A stretch of DNA of 64,000 nucleotides, taken from positions 1,426,001 through 1,490,000 of the forward strand of contig CM066291.1 of the NCBI GenBank assembly GCA_033816765.1. The letters are read 5' to 3'. This DNA is from Nothopassalora personata (lineage: Eukaryota; Ascomycota; Dothideomycetes; Mycosphaerellales; Mycosphaerellaceae). This document shows, one piece after another, positions 10,562 through 20,800 of this stretch (its first letter is position 1; each line of letters starts with the position of its first letter). Made by a program: the position numbers and the translations under genes. Below the pieces are notes generated by a model. It was not told the origin of the DNA. It saw only the letters and a list, made by a program, of their open reading frames with translations, and ran no database searches.

Positions 10562-12194
10562 ATGCCGCGCTCCGACATCATGAGCAGCAAAGAACATCCT
10601 CACAACCACAAGATGGGCTGGACCCGTGACCAAACCAAAGTCTTCCGACGGAAAGACGCTCATGCCGACACCATCGAACACCCCGGGGCTGGCCCCGGCG
10701 ACGCGATACCGCTACGAGAGTATGAGAAAGGACAACACAACGCCAATGTCAAAGGCAAGCTGCCAATGTACAACAGAGACGGTCATCAGATCAATCACAA
10801 CGGCCACAGAGTGACAAAAGGTATCCAGCCCGACGGCGAGAGTGGACGCAGCTGGTTCCATCCCATAAAATTCTTCCAGATCATATGGTGCTCCTCCTGC
10901 ACAGCCAGCAAATGGACGAACATCCTCTGGCCCTTCACATTTGCTGCCCTGGTTCTCTACTTTCACTACCCGGAACATCGGCTATGGCTCTTCATCTGCG
11001 CTTATGTCGGAATGGTCCCATCGGCGAACTTGGTCGGCTTTGCGGGTCAAGAGCTCGCGCGGAAGTTACCGAAAGTCGCTGGCGTTATGCTCGAGACGAG
11101 TTTTGGCTCTATCGTGGAGATCATATTGTTTACCGTGCTGATAGTGCGAGGTGGAAACCAAAATGTCACGGTTATTCGTGCGGCTATTCTGGGCTCTCTC
11201 TTGGCTAATTTGCTGCTCTGTCTTGGTATGTTCGTGTGGTCTCACAGCTAGAAGGGAGCGCTGACAATGAACGACAGGACTATGCTTCTTCGTGGGCGGC
11301 ATCTTCTACCCACAGCAGACTTTCCATGAGGCCATCTCCGAGGTGGGTTCTAACTTGATGCTCGTCGCTGGGATGGCGCTTGTGATACCTACGATATATT
11401 ACAACACGCTGTACGGACGCTTCGACACACCCGACTTGCTCGTTGTCCTCGAGCGAGAGGCACTGAGGATCTCGCGCGCGACCGCAATAATATTGGTTGT
11501 CGCGTTCGCGGTCTACGTCTTCTTTCAAGCTCGTAGCCACCACGGGTTATACGAAGATATCCTCGAGGCCGACGAAGAACGGGACCACGATCGACACAAG
11601 GATCTTCGCAAGCCAAAGCTCACACTGACTGAGAGCATCGTTGCCCTCCTGTTTGCTTTGATGTTTGTTAGTTTCATGGCCTTCTTCCTTGTCGAGGAGA
11701 TCCACTTCATGGTGGAAGAGCGCCATATTTCCGACGCTTTCGTCGGTCTCATCCTCATTCCTGTGGTTGAGAAAGCGGCGGAGCACATCACTGCCGTTGA
11801 CGAGGCTTACGACAACCAGATGAACTTCGCCCTTAGCCACGTCCTCGGCGCGAGCATCCAGACAGCTCTCCTAAACACGCCAATCGTCGTCTTCGTTGGA
11901 TGGGGTCTCGGATACGACATGAGTCTTAACTTCGAGCTATTCGATGCTGTGGTACTGATCCTGGCCATCATGGTGGTCGGCAACTTTCTTAGGGATGAGA
12001 AGAGCGACTACTTGGAGGGAGCGCTGTGCTTCTTCGTCTACATCTTGATTTCGGTTACAGCGTGGTACTACCCAAACCCTACAGAGGAGGGCGGCACCAG
12101 CAGTGCGGAGACTGCTGGCTCAACTACTGGTGAGAGTTCGGCCGCGATAGCGTCGGAGGCTGCACAGAGGGTTGTGAAGATGATGATGGCTTGA
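10562..12194 (+). CDS. CAX-like Ca2+/H+ (cation/proton) exchanger
   Basis: Two exons, 10562-11225 and 11278-12194, joined over a 52-nt GT-AG intron, encode about 526 residues. A hydrophilic His-rich N-terminus (about 100 residues) precedes about eleven membrane helices in two homologous halves separated by an acidic loop (residues about 310-330, EDILEADEERDHDRHKD). The first alpha repeat reads SFGSIVEIILFTVLI (182 on) and the second VVEKAAEHITAVDEAYDN (about 384 on), followed by LGASIQTALLNTP. This is the CAX architecture used for loading Ca2+ into vacuoles in exchange for protons. The canonical GN-x-x-E motifs are altered to GSIVE and EKAAEH: both glutamates remain but both Asn are lost. It therefore belongs to a divergent branch, and ion specificity is uncertain. 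Confidence 0.88.
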
Positions 12195-12788
12195 GCGGAA
12201 GCGTGGACTAGACTGCAACAGTTGCATGCATACACACAATGGTCGGGCCAATGGCCGTTTTCGTCGGCCGATAGCGAGCGAGCTGAGCGATGGTGCTGGA
12301 GGAGTTTGGTTGGCTGGAGGAGTTTGGTTGGGTTATCTAGAATGGAAATGTCTTCACTGATTTTGCCGGTCCTTCCCACTGACTTGGAGCCGTTCTCTTC
12401 TTTCTAACAAGCTCTGTATTTCACAGGGCTTTGACTCCGCATTGATGATTGAGACTTGGTAACAGATGAGCCTACTTCGTCAAGCATGTTCTTCGTATGT
12501 ATAGTTGAGATTACAGATAATCTTGCTGGCAGTGCCTTGCTGTTGCCATCTGTACCGGTTGTTCTTGCCGCACATAAATCCGCAACATGCCGCGGAACGC
12601 CCCACCCCGGACCTCCCTCCAAACAACTTCAACATCACAAGACGGACGTCACGCCCCCATTCAGACAGCGCCAACGATACCATTGCATACCAAAGCGATC
12701 CACGGATCTACACATCTGCGCGGCGCATACGAACGACGCTATACATCCGCTCCCCTGGTTGCGCCCAACCACGATTTAGCCGCCCACC
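12195..12788. other. Intergenic
   Basis: About 0.6 kb. A 16-bp direct repeat near 12300-12335 (ggctggaggagtttggttg followed closely by a second copy of ggaggagtttggttgg) lies in the 3' flank of the exchanger. Overlapping short frames at 12456-12931 have no recognisable product. The 3' end is the promoter of the Kre9-like gene. Confidence 0.45.
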
Positions 12789-13618
12789 ATGCGGCTTCAA
12801 CTCCTCCTTTCGATCGCAGCGTTCGCGCCTTCTGTGTTCGCAGGCGTGAAATTCACAACACCCGCAGCGGGCGCAAATGTACAGCCTGGGACGATCACGG
12901 TGGAGTGGGAGGACGATGGAGCTTCACCTAGCTTGGACGATTTTTCAGGTTACACACTGCAGTTGATGGTAGGAGGAAACTCGGATTCCAATTCGCAAGC
13001 GCTCGTAACTATAGGCCCATCACAAGGCTCTTTTGCATCTGGAAACAAAGTCTCTGGAACTGTCGCATCGACAGTGGCTGGACCTACAAAGAACGGGTTC
13101 TATTTGAAGATGGTTGCGACGGCTACGGAAGGCGGCACGGTGACATACTACTCCAGCAGGTTCAATATGCCTGGCATGACTGGTACTACTCCATCGGAAT
13201 ACGCTACGGCAGCAGAAGCGGTGTCAGGAACGGATGGGCCAGATACCGTGAATGCAGTAGCAAACAATGCTGCGGCAGGCGCCGCAGGCGGCGCCTACAC
13301 AGTCCCATACGCTTTACAAACTGGCCTTACCAAGTATGCACCGATGCAGGGTGTACCGCCGACGAAGATTACACTGAAGACCGTTTCCCCAATGTACCCG
13401 ACAAGCGCGTACACGATCGCAACTACCGCCATGCCCAAGGCAAGCATCGTCACAACACTGACTGAGAGTCAGACGTTCAAAGTCAGTAGTATTGAGAACA
13501 CGGTAGGTCAAGATGTTTCACGATCAAGGTATCGCACATACTAACATCCACACAGGCTGCCGCTCAGTCCCAGCCGACTGGCGATATGGCAAAGTTCCTC
13601 GCGAGATGGACGGATTGA
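12789..13618 (+). CDS. Kre9/Knh1-family cell-wall protein
   Basis: Exons 12789-13502 and 13556-13618, with a 53-nt intron, give about 258 residues. MRLQLLLSIAAFAPSVFA is a signal peptide. The N-terminal Ig-like Kre9/KNH domain (residues about 19-125) starts VKFTTPAAGANVQPGTITVEW, and the C-terminal Kre9 block has YALQTGLTKYAPMQGVPPTKIT. Kre9 and Knh1 are secreted O-glycosylated proteins needed for cell-wall beta-1,6-glucan assembly in yeast. The second exon adds only a short tail (AAAQSQPTGDMAKFLARWTD). There is no GPI signal at the end. The role is inferred from the family and the match is clear in both domains. Confidence 0.9.
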
Positions 13619-13995
13619 ATAACAAGTAAGGAGCTTGCTGCGACGATATGTGGATTGATAGGCGTAGAGCGACAACGTGGCATGGATGTTGGAACAGGCA
13701 TTTTCGGGCGTCGGTGATAGGGTGTGTTCCGGTCGCATGGCCAGTTGATGAACCTCTGGCGTGCTCGCTTCCAGATTCGACAGACCTTTTTGTGCGACCT
13801 GCATAGATGTACATGCATGGGTATGTAATGCTCATATGACAATACCATAATGTAAACCGTCCGTTGAATTGTATGTTTGAGCCTTAGGCAGCAATGCTCT
13901 TGTGACGCCACAGCTTTTCTTCGCGTGTGTTGAGTCTACTCCGCGCAATTACCAACATCTGAACACGAAACTTGGCGATTTTATAACGTTGCAAG
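13619..13995. other. Intergenic
   Basis: A 377-bp spacer between the Kre9-like and STEEP1-like genes. Antisense open frames here overlap one another and show no domain. Nothing else is seen. Confidence 0.5.
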
Positions 13996-14382
13996 ATGGC
14001 AATAACGACCTATCACTGCCTCTGCAGCGAGCTCGTCTTCGCCAGCACAGTCCCGCTTGGAAACCTTCCAAAGCGCCAATCCGACGGTTCGATCATCTGC
14101 AAGCTCACGGCCGCGGAAGCTCTCGTTCAAGGCGCGTCAACTCTCACCGCCGCTGTTGATTCTGACGAGGAAGCTGTCGTCCTTAAGCTGGACGATGGCT
14201 TCGAGAAGCGGTATGCTGTGAGGTGCGGGAGGTGTGGACTTATGCTGGGATATCAGCTTGATCGCAGTCAGTTTGAGGAGTCGAAGGAGAAAGTAGGCAG
14301 GAGGGAGGATGTGGTTTATGTCATTCCTGGTGGGTTGCAGAGTACGGATCATATGGAGGGTGGGATGCAGGTGAAGGTTTGA
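13996..14382 (+). CDS. STEEP1-like domain protein
   Basis: A single exon of 128 residues starting MAITTYHCLCSELVF. Two Cys pairs are visible, YHCLC near the start and RCGRCGLMLGYQ near residue 75, separated by an acidic DSDEEAVVLKLDDGFEKRY stretch. The order (C-x-C, then RPEG/DDGFE+.Y..+C..CGL...YQ) matches the N-terminal half of human STEEP1 (CXorf56), a protein linked to STING exit from the ER in animals. Fungi lack that pathway, so the fungal role is unknown; a zinc-binding fold is likely. The animal C-terminal coiled region is missing. Moderate to good confidence in family, none in function. Confidence 0.78.
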   Translation: MAITTYHCLCSELVFASTVPLGNLPKRQSDGSIICKLTAAEALVQGASTLTAAVDSDEEAVVLKLDDGFEKRYAVRCGRCGLMLGYQLDRSQFEESKEKVGRREDVVYVIPGGLQSTDHMEGGMQVKV

Positions 14383-14621
14383 GATGGTTGTGTGATGAGG
14401 TGGTTTCTCCGCGAGGTGTGGGTCATGTGGGTGCCGTGGGTGCTTGAAGAATACATTCCAGTGGATGATGATAATGGCTTGCATGGCTATGCGGACATCA
14501 CGACCGCCGTCGGAGACGGCATATCTATCAGGCCAGACGCGCATTGGTCCGGACAGTGCAAAAGCCTCTTCGACCTCATATCACCCTCTGATGTACAGCC
14601 TTTGACACTTGGCTACACATC

Positions 14622-15001
14622 ATGGGTACAACTTACAACCGACAGCTCGAGAAGCTCTCCATGGCCATCATCACGGAAATTGTGGCCAAAGAGACCGACG
14701 GTAAAGTGGTCATGTGGCATTCTGTACACCGAAGTTCGAGTGGCGACCTGGACCCCACCTTGCCCAAGGCCTCCCACCATGCGATAACATCGAAGAGCAC
14801 ATGGCGAATTGGAAGCGATTCAACAAGGTCAATCCGACTTGTTATGCTGAAGCATATGACTGCACTGTTGATGTCGAGCCTAGCAGGGCGAATGCAATTG
14901 TCATCTGTATGGTGCGTGGGCGCTACGATGACAGACCGGAGACGCATCGCGAGAGTGCTGATAGGTTGCATTGGAGGAGGAGCACGGTGGACGGTGCGTG
15001 A
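14622..15001 (+). CDS. SnoaL-like (NTF2-fold) small protein, model uncertain
   Basis: The best model joins 14622-14700 to 14769-15001 over a 68-nt intron (donor gtaaag, acceptor cccaag), giving about 103 residues. The first exon begins MGTTYNRQLEKLSMAIITEI; the second contains DNIEEHMANWKRFNKVNP and RESADRLHWRRS. The pattern of an N-terminal helix, a (D)NI..HM..W..F helix, a strand pair and a final HRES...WR strand is that of SnoaL-like NTF2-fold proteins common in fungi. The segment before the acceptor is also open in the second-exon frame (FEWRPGPHL) and looks protein-like, so an alternative splice or a frameshift is possible. The 3' end is unresolved: the frame stops at 15001, yet a GTGCGTGAG donor-like sequence sits just before. 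Confidence 0.4.
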
Positions 15002-15553
15002 GAGTGCTTCTGACCTCCGCAGGTTATGAGGATGGGGTCGATCTTTCCGTGATGGTATCTTCAAGAACGTTTCGCTTCAACCGCACAGAAGCTGTGCCAG
15101 AGCTGGACTTATACCTGTTCAGCTGGTGTACGATATTCAATGGCAGGGTCCCACGCTGTCGGAAACCCATCACGATGCCTGATTCTCCAGGCCTGCGTCG
15201 TTGGTCGCAAGCTGTTACTATTCGCATCGCAGCTTTCACCGGAATTGAGTGCTCGCAGGATATGTCACATGTGACGAGACCGGAAGCGGCTCCCTAGCCT
15301 CCCACCTCCATATTTGCAGCCATAGCAAGCGACAACTGGGATGCCCAAGACTAACCGCAGCATAAACTTAGATCTTGGCACTGGCTCATTCTCTTTGTGT
15401 CGGAAGCTCTGTGTCACTGGGGCATTCTGTGCAACGCACCTTTGGCACACAGCTCAGATCTTTCCAGTTGGGCAATTCTGGCTGGAGAATGTATAAGCTT
15501 GCCCAGGACCTTTCATTGCAGCATCTGCCAACCGCCAATGCCGACCTAACAGT
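15002..15553. other. Intergenic
   Basis: About 0.55 kb. One open frame continues to 15297 on the plus strand and could be extra coding sequence of the SnoaL-like gene, but I find no convincing junction because the only nearby acceptor would make a 29-nt intron. No repeat or RNA gene is seen. Confidence 0.4.
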
Positions 15554-16486
15554 ATGCTCAGACTGTCAAGAATGTCGCAAAACTTGTTAGTGCTTTTCTT
15601 GAGCTTGGCTTTAGCGCTCAATGAGTCGAGTCCTTGCTATCTCCCGAACGGAGAGCAGATCAACGATCGAGGCTACGCGCCTTGCGTCTTGTCAGCGAAT
15701 ATCAGCCACTGCTGCAAAGCCAGCGATACGTGTATCAGTAATGGGTACTGCTTTCAACAAGGCGGACAAACGACGGACTGGAACCTTCGAATTGCCAGGT
15801 CAAGCTGCACTGACCGGACGTTCAACAGCAGCTATTGCCCTCAGCGATGCAAAGACCGTAAGATTGCTCCGTCACGGAATTGGTGCCTGCAATAATGGCT
15901 CACTGACGAGTTGCCAGTCAGCACAAGCACAGACATGGCTATGATGCTCGTCAACAATTCTGACGTCGGAGAGTTCTGTTGCAGCGAGTACGACGCACAG
16001 ACTGGCCTATGCGGTGTCCCTACGCTTGGATCCTATGAACCTTTTCAGCTGGAACCAGGACAGATCATATGGAACAGGAACACCGGCGACGCCGACTTCC
16101 GCAATATTGCCTTTGCCAATGTCACGACTACCGCCATAGCCACGCCGCGGACAGCAAACACGACCGATGCAGCAGGTGGCACCAATATTGTGCCGATTGT
16201 CGTCGGCATCGCTGTACCACTCGGGGCTCTGCTGCTTCTTGCATTGATAGTCGCATTCCTGTTCTGGAAGAGGGCGAAACGTCTACGACTGCAGAATGAA
16301 CAAAGTCTGGCAGAAGAGAAGAGCAGCATCTTGCCTGTGGCACAGCCCCCAGCGACATCAGCGACACGTCACGAAGTCCAAGCACTGGCCATACACGAAG
16401 CGTCAGCTGAGTGTCAAGCTTACGAACTTAAGGCAATGCAGGATCCCATTGAGATCGCTGCAAGTCCAATACATTCGCGGAGATGA
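15554..16486 (+). CDS. Cys-rich single-pass surface membrane protein
   Basis: Exons 15554-15857 and 15918-16486, around a 60-nt GT-AG intron, encode about 290 residues. A signal peptide (MLRLSRMSQNLLVLFLSLALALNES; the second Met is also possible) leads into an extracellular Cys-rich part with GYAPCV....SHCCKASDTCISNGYC, a SSCTDRTFNSSYCPQRC block and EFCCSEYD...GLC. One transmembrane helix follows at about residue 195 (NIVPIVVGIAVPLGALLLLALIV), then a basic stop-transfer sequence and a polar cytoplasmic tail. The layout is common in filamentous fungi, where the proteins are annotated as hypothetical and may act as surface sensors. The ligand is unknown. Confidence 0.82.
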
Positions 16487-16579
16487 CCGAGCGAAATCGT
16501 TGGAAAGCAAAGCACCGCTGAAGTCTGAATGTACTGATACCATTCCCAGAGAATGAGCAATAACCGACTTTTATTCACA

Positions 16580-17436
16580 TCAAGCCGCAAACTTCACCTT
16601 CATCCTCCCAATTCCTCCATAATCCGACACCACCGTCACCCGCGGCCTAACCGTCAACGGCACAATACAAGTCCCAGTCGTAACATACTGCCCCTTCTCC
16701 AACGGAACCCCATACAAACTCAACTCATTCGCAATCCACGTCATCGCAACCCTCGGACCTCCAAGCACATTCCCTCCCTCCCCCTCCCTCTCTTCCAAAA
16801 TCCCTCCCTCCTCATCCACCACGCACCCCTTCACCTCCATGCTCCGCCAAATCCATATCCCGCCACGCAACAGCAACCTCCGGCCCAAGCACAACCCGAT
16901 CCGCACAAGCACTATCCGCAATCCCCTGCTCCGCCCCAACCACCGTAACCCTCTCACAGCGCGAATCCAACACCTCACATCCGAGAAAAAGTCCATCCAC
17001 CATCGCCATGACTTCCCCCTCCCTCTCCATTCTTCGGCCCTAGCGTCTCCCCGACCCTAAACACAAATTCCAACTCCGCAACCAACATTCGATTCGCTCC
17101 CCAGCTTGACCCTCTCTTCACCGTAACGCGTCACTCTCTCTCCCCTCTCTGCAAAAATCCTTCCGGCCAGAGGTCTGTCGACGTGGAGATGTTTCTGCCC
17201 GTGAAGTGAGTTGCGGCAATTTTCCAGGCTCCAGCCCCAGAGGGGGTAACTCGGAAATTTTGCGGACGAAGGATTGTGCCCGGTAGGCGCTGGGTATGTC
17301 CGGTGGGATCAGGGCGGGGGGGGGGAGACTTGATGCTGGGAGAGTTGTGCCGGCGCGCCAGCGGGTCGTGCAGAGGGTGGAGGCTTGGGATGCTTGGGTT
17401 TTGGATTTGTCGAGAGGGGTTAGTGCGGGCGGGCAT
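16580..17436 (-). pseudogene. Frameshifted 2-oxopent-4-enoate hydratase/FAH-like gene
   Basis: Read on the minus strand, successive frames carry one protein of the hydratase/decarboxylase (FAH) fold. First comes GAGAWKIAATHFTG, interrupted by TGA at 17131-17133 and resuming as MLVAELEFVFRVGETLGPKN. After a shift comes LFLGCEVLDSRCERV and GIADSACADRVVLGPE. After another shift comes NVLGGPRVAMTWIANELSLYG and VPLEKGQYVTTGTCIVP, ending GGIGRMKVKFAA. In intact relatives these blocks are collinear in about 260 residues: metal-binding E.E, the DSR/ADN..S loop, and the C-terminal G.P..A..WLAN..G. Both shifts are of the +1 type. The coding strand has an unusual G-rich, C-poor composition with repeated gag-gga runs. 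Either a real pseudogene or a gene hit by assembly indels. Confidence 0.75.
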
Positions 17437-17891
17437 TGTTGGTGGTGTTTGTCCCGGGGCAGGAGGTTAGGCTTATGATTCAGCTTTGGGTAGGAGGAGG
17501 TGAATTAGAAATGTTTAGGCGATATTTTCGGAGCATGGAAGGTCATTTGATCCTTGACCTACATACATGTATATCGGGTCCGGGGTTTACGTCATCCTCT
17601 GTAGAAGCCGCTCATCCGGAAGATGCCATAGATTCGAGTTTGAGCCCTTCTAGTCAGTATATTCGACGTCGTGTATCGGGCACGACAGCAGTATATCGCG
17701 GGTAGGCATGATGATAAGAGACCGCGGTATCCAAGAAATCGTGAATTTTTGGATTGAAAGCACTACACTGGATTGCACTACTCCAAAACAAACCAAATGT
17801 ATATGGGGTATCTTCCTGAAAGCCACAATCCAAGGTAACACCGTCGTGATACTCAATAAATGTAAGAAAGCGCATTGAATGCGGGCGGTGC
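17437..17891. other. Intergenic with G-tract near 17320
   Basis: A 455-bp spacer between the hydratase relic and the deacetylase stop codon. No gene is seen. Just upstream, inside the relic, a run of ten or more G (about 17315-17326) is a likely indel-prone tract. Confidence 0.4.
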
Positions 17892-20800
17892 TCACTTCGC
17901 CGGTGTCTCTGGGACATCCCAAACGCTCTTCGTCTCTTCGGTGCCATCCTGATCGTTTTGTGCGTTCAGCATCGACTGGCCAGTCCCGTGGCCATTACTC
18001 ATGCTGGTGCCCTCAGCTCGTTCATGCTTCCAGGTAGGCCTGGGTGGGCTCCCTGGCTGCTTGCCCGTGCTGGAAAGTACCTTGCCAAAGGGTATTGGTC
18101 CAGTGCTGCTCCATACAGGTAGAGTGTTACTGTTCGACTTGCTAGGTGATAGCGGTGCTCGCTCTGTGGCGATGGAGCCAGAATCAGTGTTCACTTGCGG
18201 GTGCACATTGTGCAGCTCATGCAGACTTGGTTTCGCAGCCCTCGGAGCAGGGTGATCTTGCGGTATCGGGGGCGACGACGGTGCCGTGGAAGCGACAATT
18301 GAGTCAGGGAATGAAGCATCATCGGACGTGAGCATGGGTGACCCGCTGCCACTTCCAAGAGTGGAAGTGGATCCGGGCAGCTGCGGTTCATCCATAGATG
18401 TACTGACCGATGTCGTCCGTATAGGCTGCTGGTCCAGCGAACAAGACAATAATACGGCTTCGGGACCAGGAGTCTGCAATGATACTTCTGCAGCTGCAGC
18501 AGGAACTAAAGTCGGTGCCGCCATGCCGTGCTCATCACCAAGTGTACCGGCCATGCTCACAGGATGTGGGGTTAGCTGGTCAGAAGCAATCGCATGAGAA
18601 GAACCTTGTGCTGCACCACCAGCAGGTGGTGGTCCTACAGCAGTCGCTGCCTTCTTAGCAGCAGCATTGACCTTGCGCGTTGCGGCCGCCTTGAACGCCC
18701 TTGCACTGCGGTCGGCCGCCAGCTTCTCCCTCTGCTTCCGATCATGCTCTTCTTTAGAGTCACTGACCTTTAGCGTGATCTTCTTCATGCCTGAAGTAAG
18801 GTTGTCAAGGTCAGAAGCAGCCACCAATGTTGAAGGAACGGCAACTCCAGCTCGTGCCGTCGACGAAGTCATAGGTGCTCTAGCTGATGTCGCTGGCCTA
18901 GAAGGTGCAGCAGCCGTGGTGGTCGTGCGTGGCTTGAAAGGTGCTCTGGACTTCTTGCTCGCCAGCGCGTTGGGCACAGGCACAGGTGTGGGCTTCATGA
19001 CTCCTGGGCCATTTTGGATGGTCGTAGGAACTTGTGGGACAGGTGGCGCTTCAGTATCTACCGAGCTGCCCGACGACAAGTTGAGGGCACTGCCTGCGCT
19101 CGAGCGTCGACTGGCCCGCGTCTGCTGTGCACCAACGTCGTCGGAAGGAAAAACGTCGATCGTCTCCCGTCTGCTGGAGCGACTTTCTGCCCGACTCGAG
19201 GCGCGGGACTGCATACTCTCATCACTGTGAGCGCTCGGAGCGTATGTAGGCACCTTTGCTTTGCGATTACGTAGCTGCCTTGGCTGACCAGCCGCCTCAG
19301 TGGACATGGCAGGCACAACGCTTTGGCGACCTTTCTTCGTGCGAGTGACGGCAAGGTCTTCCGCAGTACAGCTCTTCGTCTGTCGATCCAAGGGTATCAA
19401 GAGCTTGGACATTTCTTGGGTGGCAACGACCCAGTCCACCTTTGGCGGAGGAGGCGTAGGTGGTCTCGTAGGCGTCTGGCCTTCTCTCATGGTTCCTGAG
19501 ATGTTCAAGGCGAACTTTTGTGGATCCACTACTTTGTATGCAAAGGACTCCGTAGGCGTAGCATAGGTCGGCCTAGGCCCAGTGCGCACCTTCTTTGCCG
19601 GCGATGGCGGAGGTGGGTTGATCTTGTGCTCCAGAGCAGTGAGGTTCGCATCGGACCACCAGTCCGTATTGTAGTGCAATGCCTGAGAGCCGCTTATGCC
19701 AATGCCGAGTCCACGCATCTGTGAGCTCAAATCGGTGAAAGCCTTCACGCCCGATGTCCCTGGATCTAATGGTGGTGTTGCACAGAGACCAGAAAGATGG
19801 CTAAGAACACCACTGCAGAGCGCTCGATCACTGTAGCCACCTTCGAGCACGCTGATAACACGACCTTCGCAGCCATCAATGCTCTGTGCTAACTGAACGA
19901 CATCTCTTGTGAACCGTGCATAGAACTCGGTAGGCACACTGACTTGGTGTCGTTGCATGCCCGAGCCTTCCCACTCGCTGGCATCAAAGCCCGCAGAAAT
20001 GAAGATGGCTGCCTTGGGCTGCACTTTGCCCTCAGCTCGAATCCGCTTGGCGTGATGCTCCAAGAAGTGCCTCGCCTTGTCCAGCAAGATACTATATCGA
20101 GTCTCGTACAACTGCCAGAACTCGTCTTCTGTCTTCCACGGTCGGAGGTGGACGTTCCAGATTGACTGCCCATGCGCGGTTTCGACACACAGACTGGCGG
20201 CTTGCACTTTCTCGTCATCACCCATCTCGCACGGGTAGCTGTTGATGTCGTGGAGGCTGTAGTATCCGAGGTCGGGATTGAGGTTCAGCTTGCTGTTAGG
20301 CTTTGCATTGACACGCTTTTCGTTGTTCTTGCTGTTTCTCGCCCATGTGATGGCCTGGCTGCCATCTCCATGATGCAGATCAAAGTCTAGCATGGCTGCG
20401 TGGGTGAGGCCGTGATTCTGCGCGGCGTACTCAATGCCCACATGAACGTTGTTCAACCAGCAGAAACCGCTTGGATGACTCGCTGAGCAATGATGGCCAG
20501 GAGGTCTGACAGCAACAAAGGCTCGCTTGGTGATGGTCTCGGGCGCGAAGACGGCATCTACGGCATCTGCAACGCCACCGAGCGCTCCTTGAAAGGCGTC
20601 CAGGGATCCTGGCGCAAGGTACAGATCACCTTCGTGTAGTTGCTGCTTCTCGGGCTGACCCGGCACGTTCGACCGGCTGAGCTCCTTGGTTCCTGCTGCA
20701 AGCTTCTCGGCAGCCGAGTGGCACATGTCTTGGAGCTCGGACATCCACGCAGTGCCGTGGACGTTCGTGACGTACGACGAGGTAATGTCGATAGCACGGC

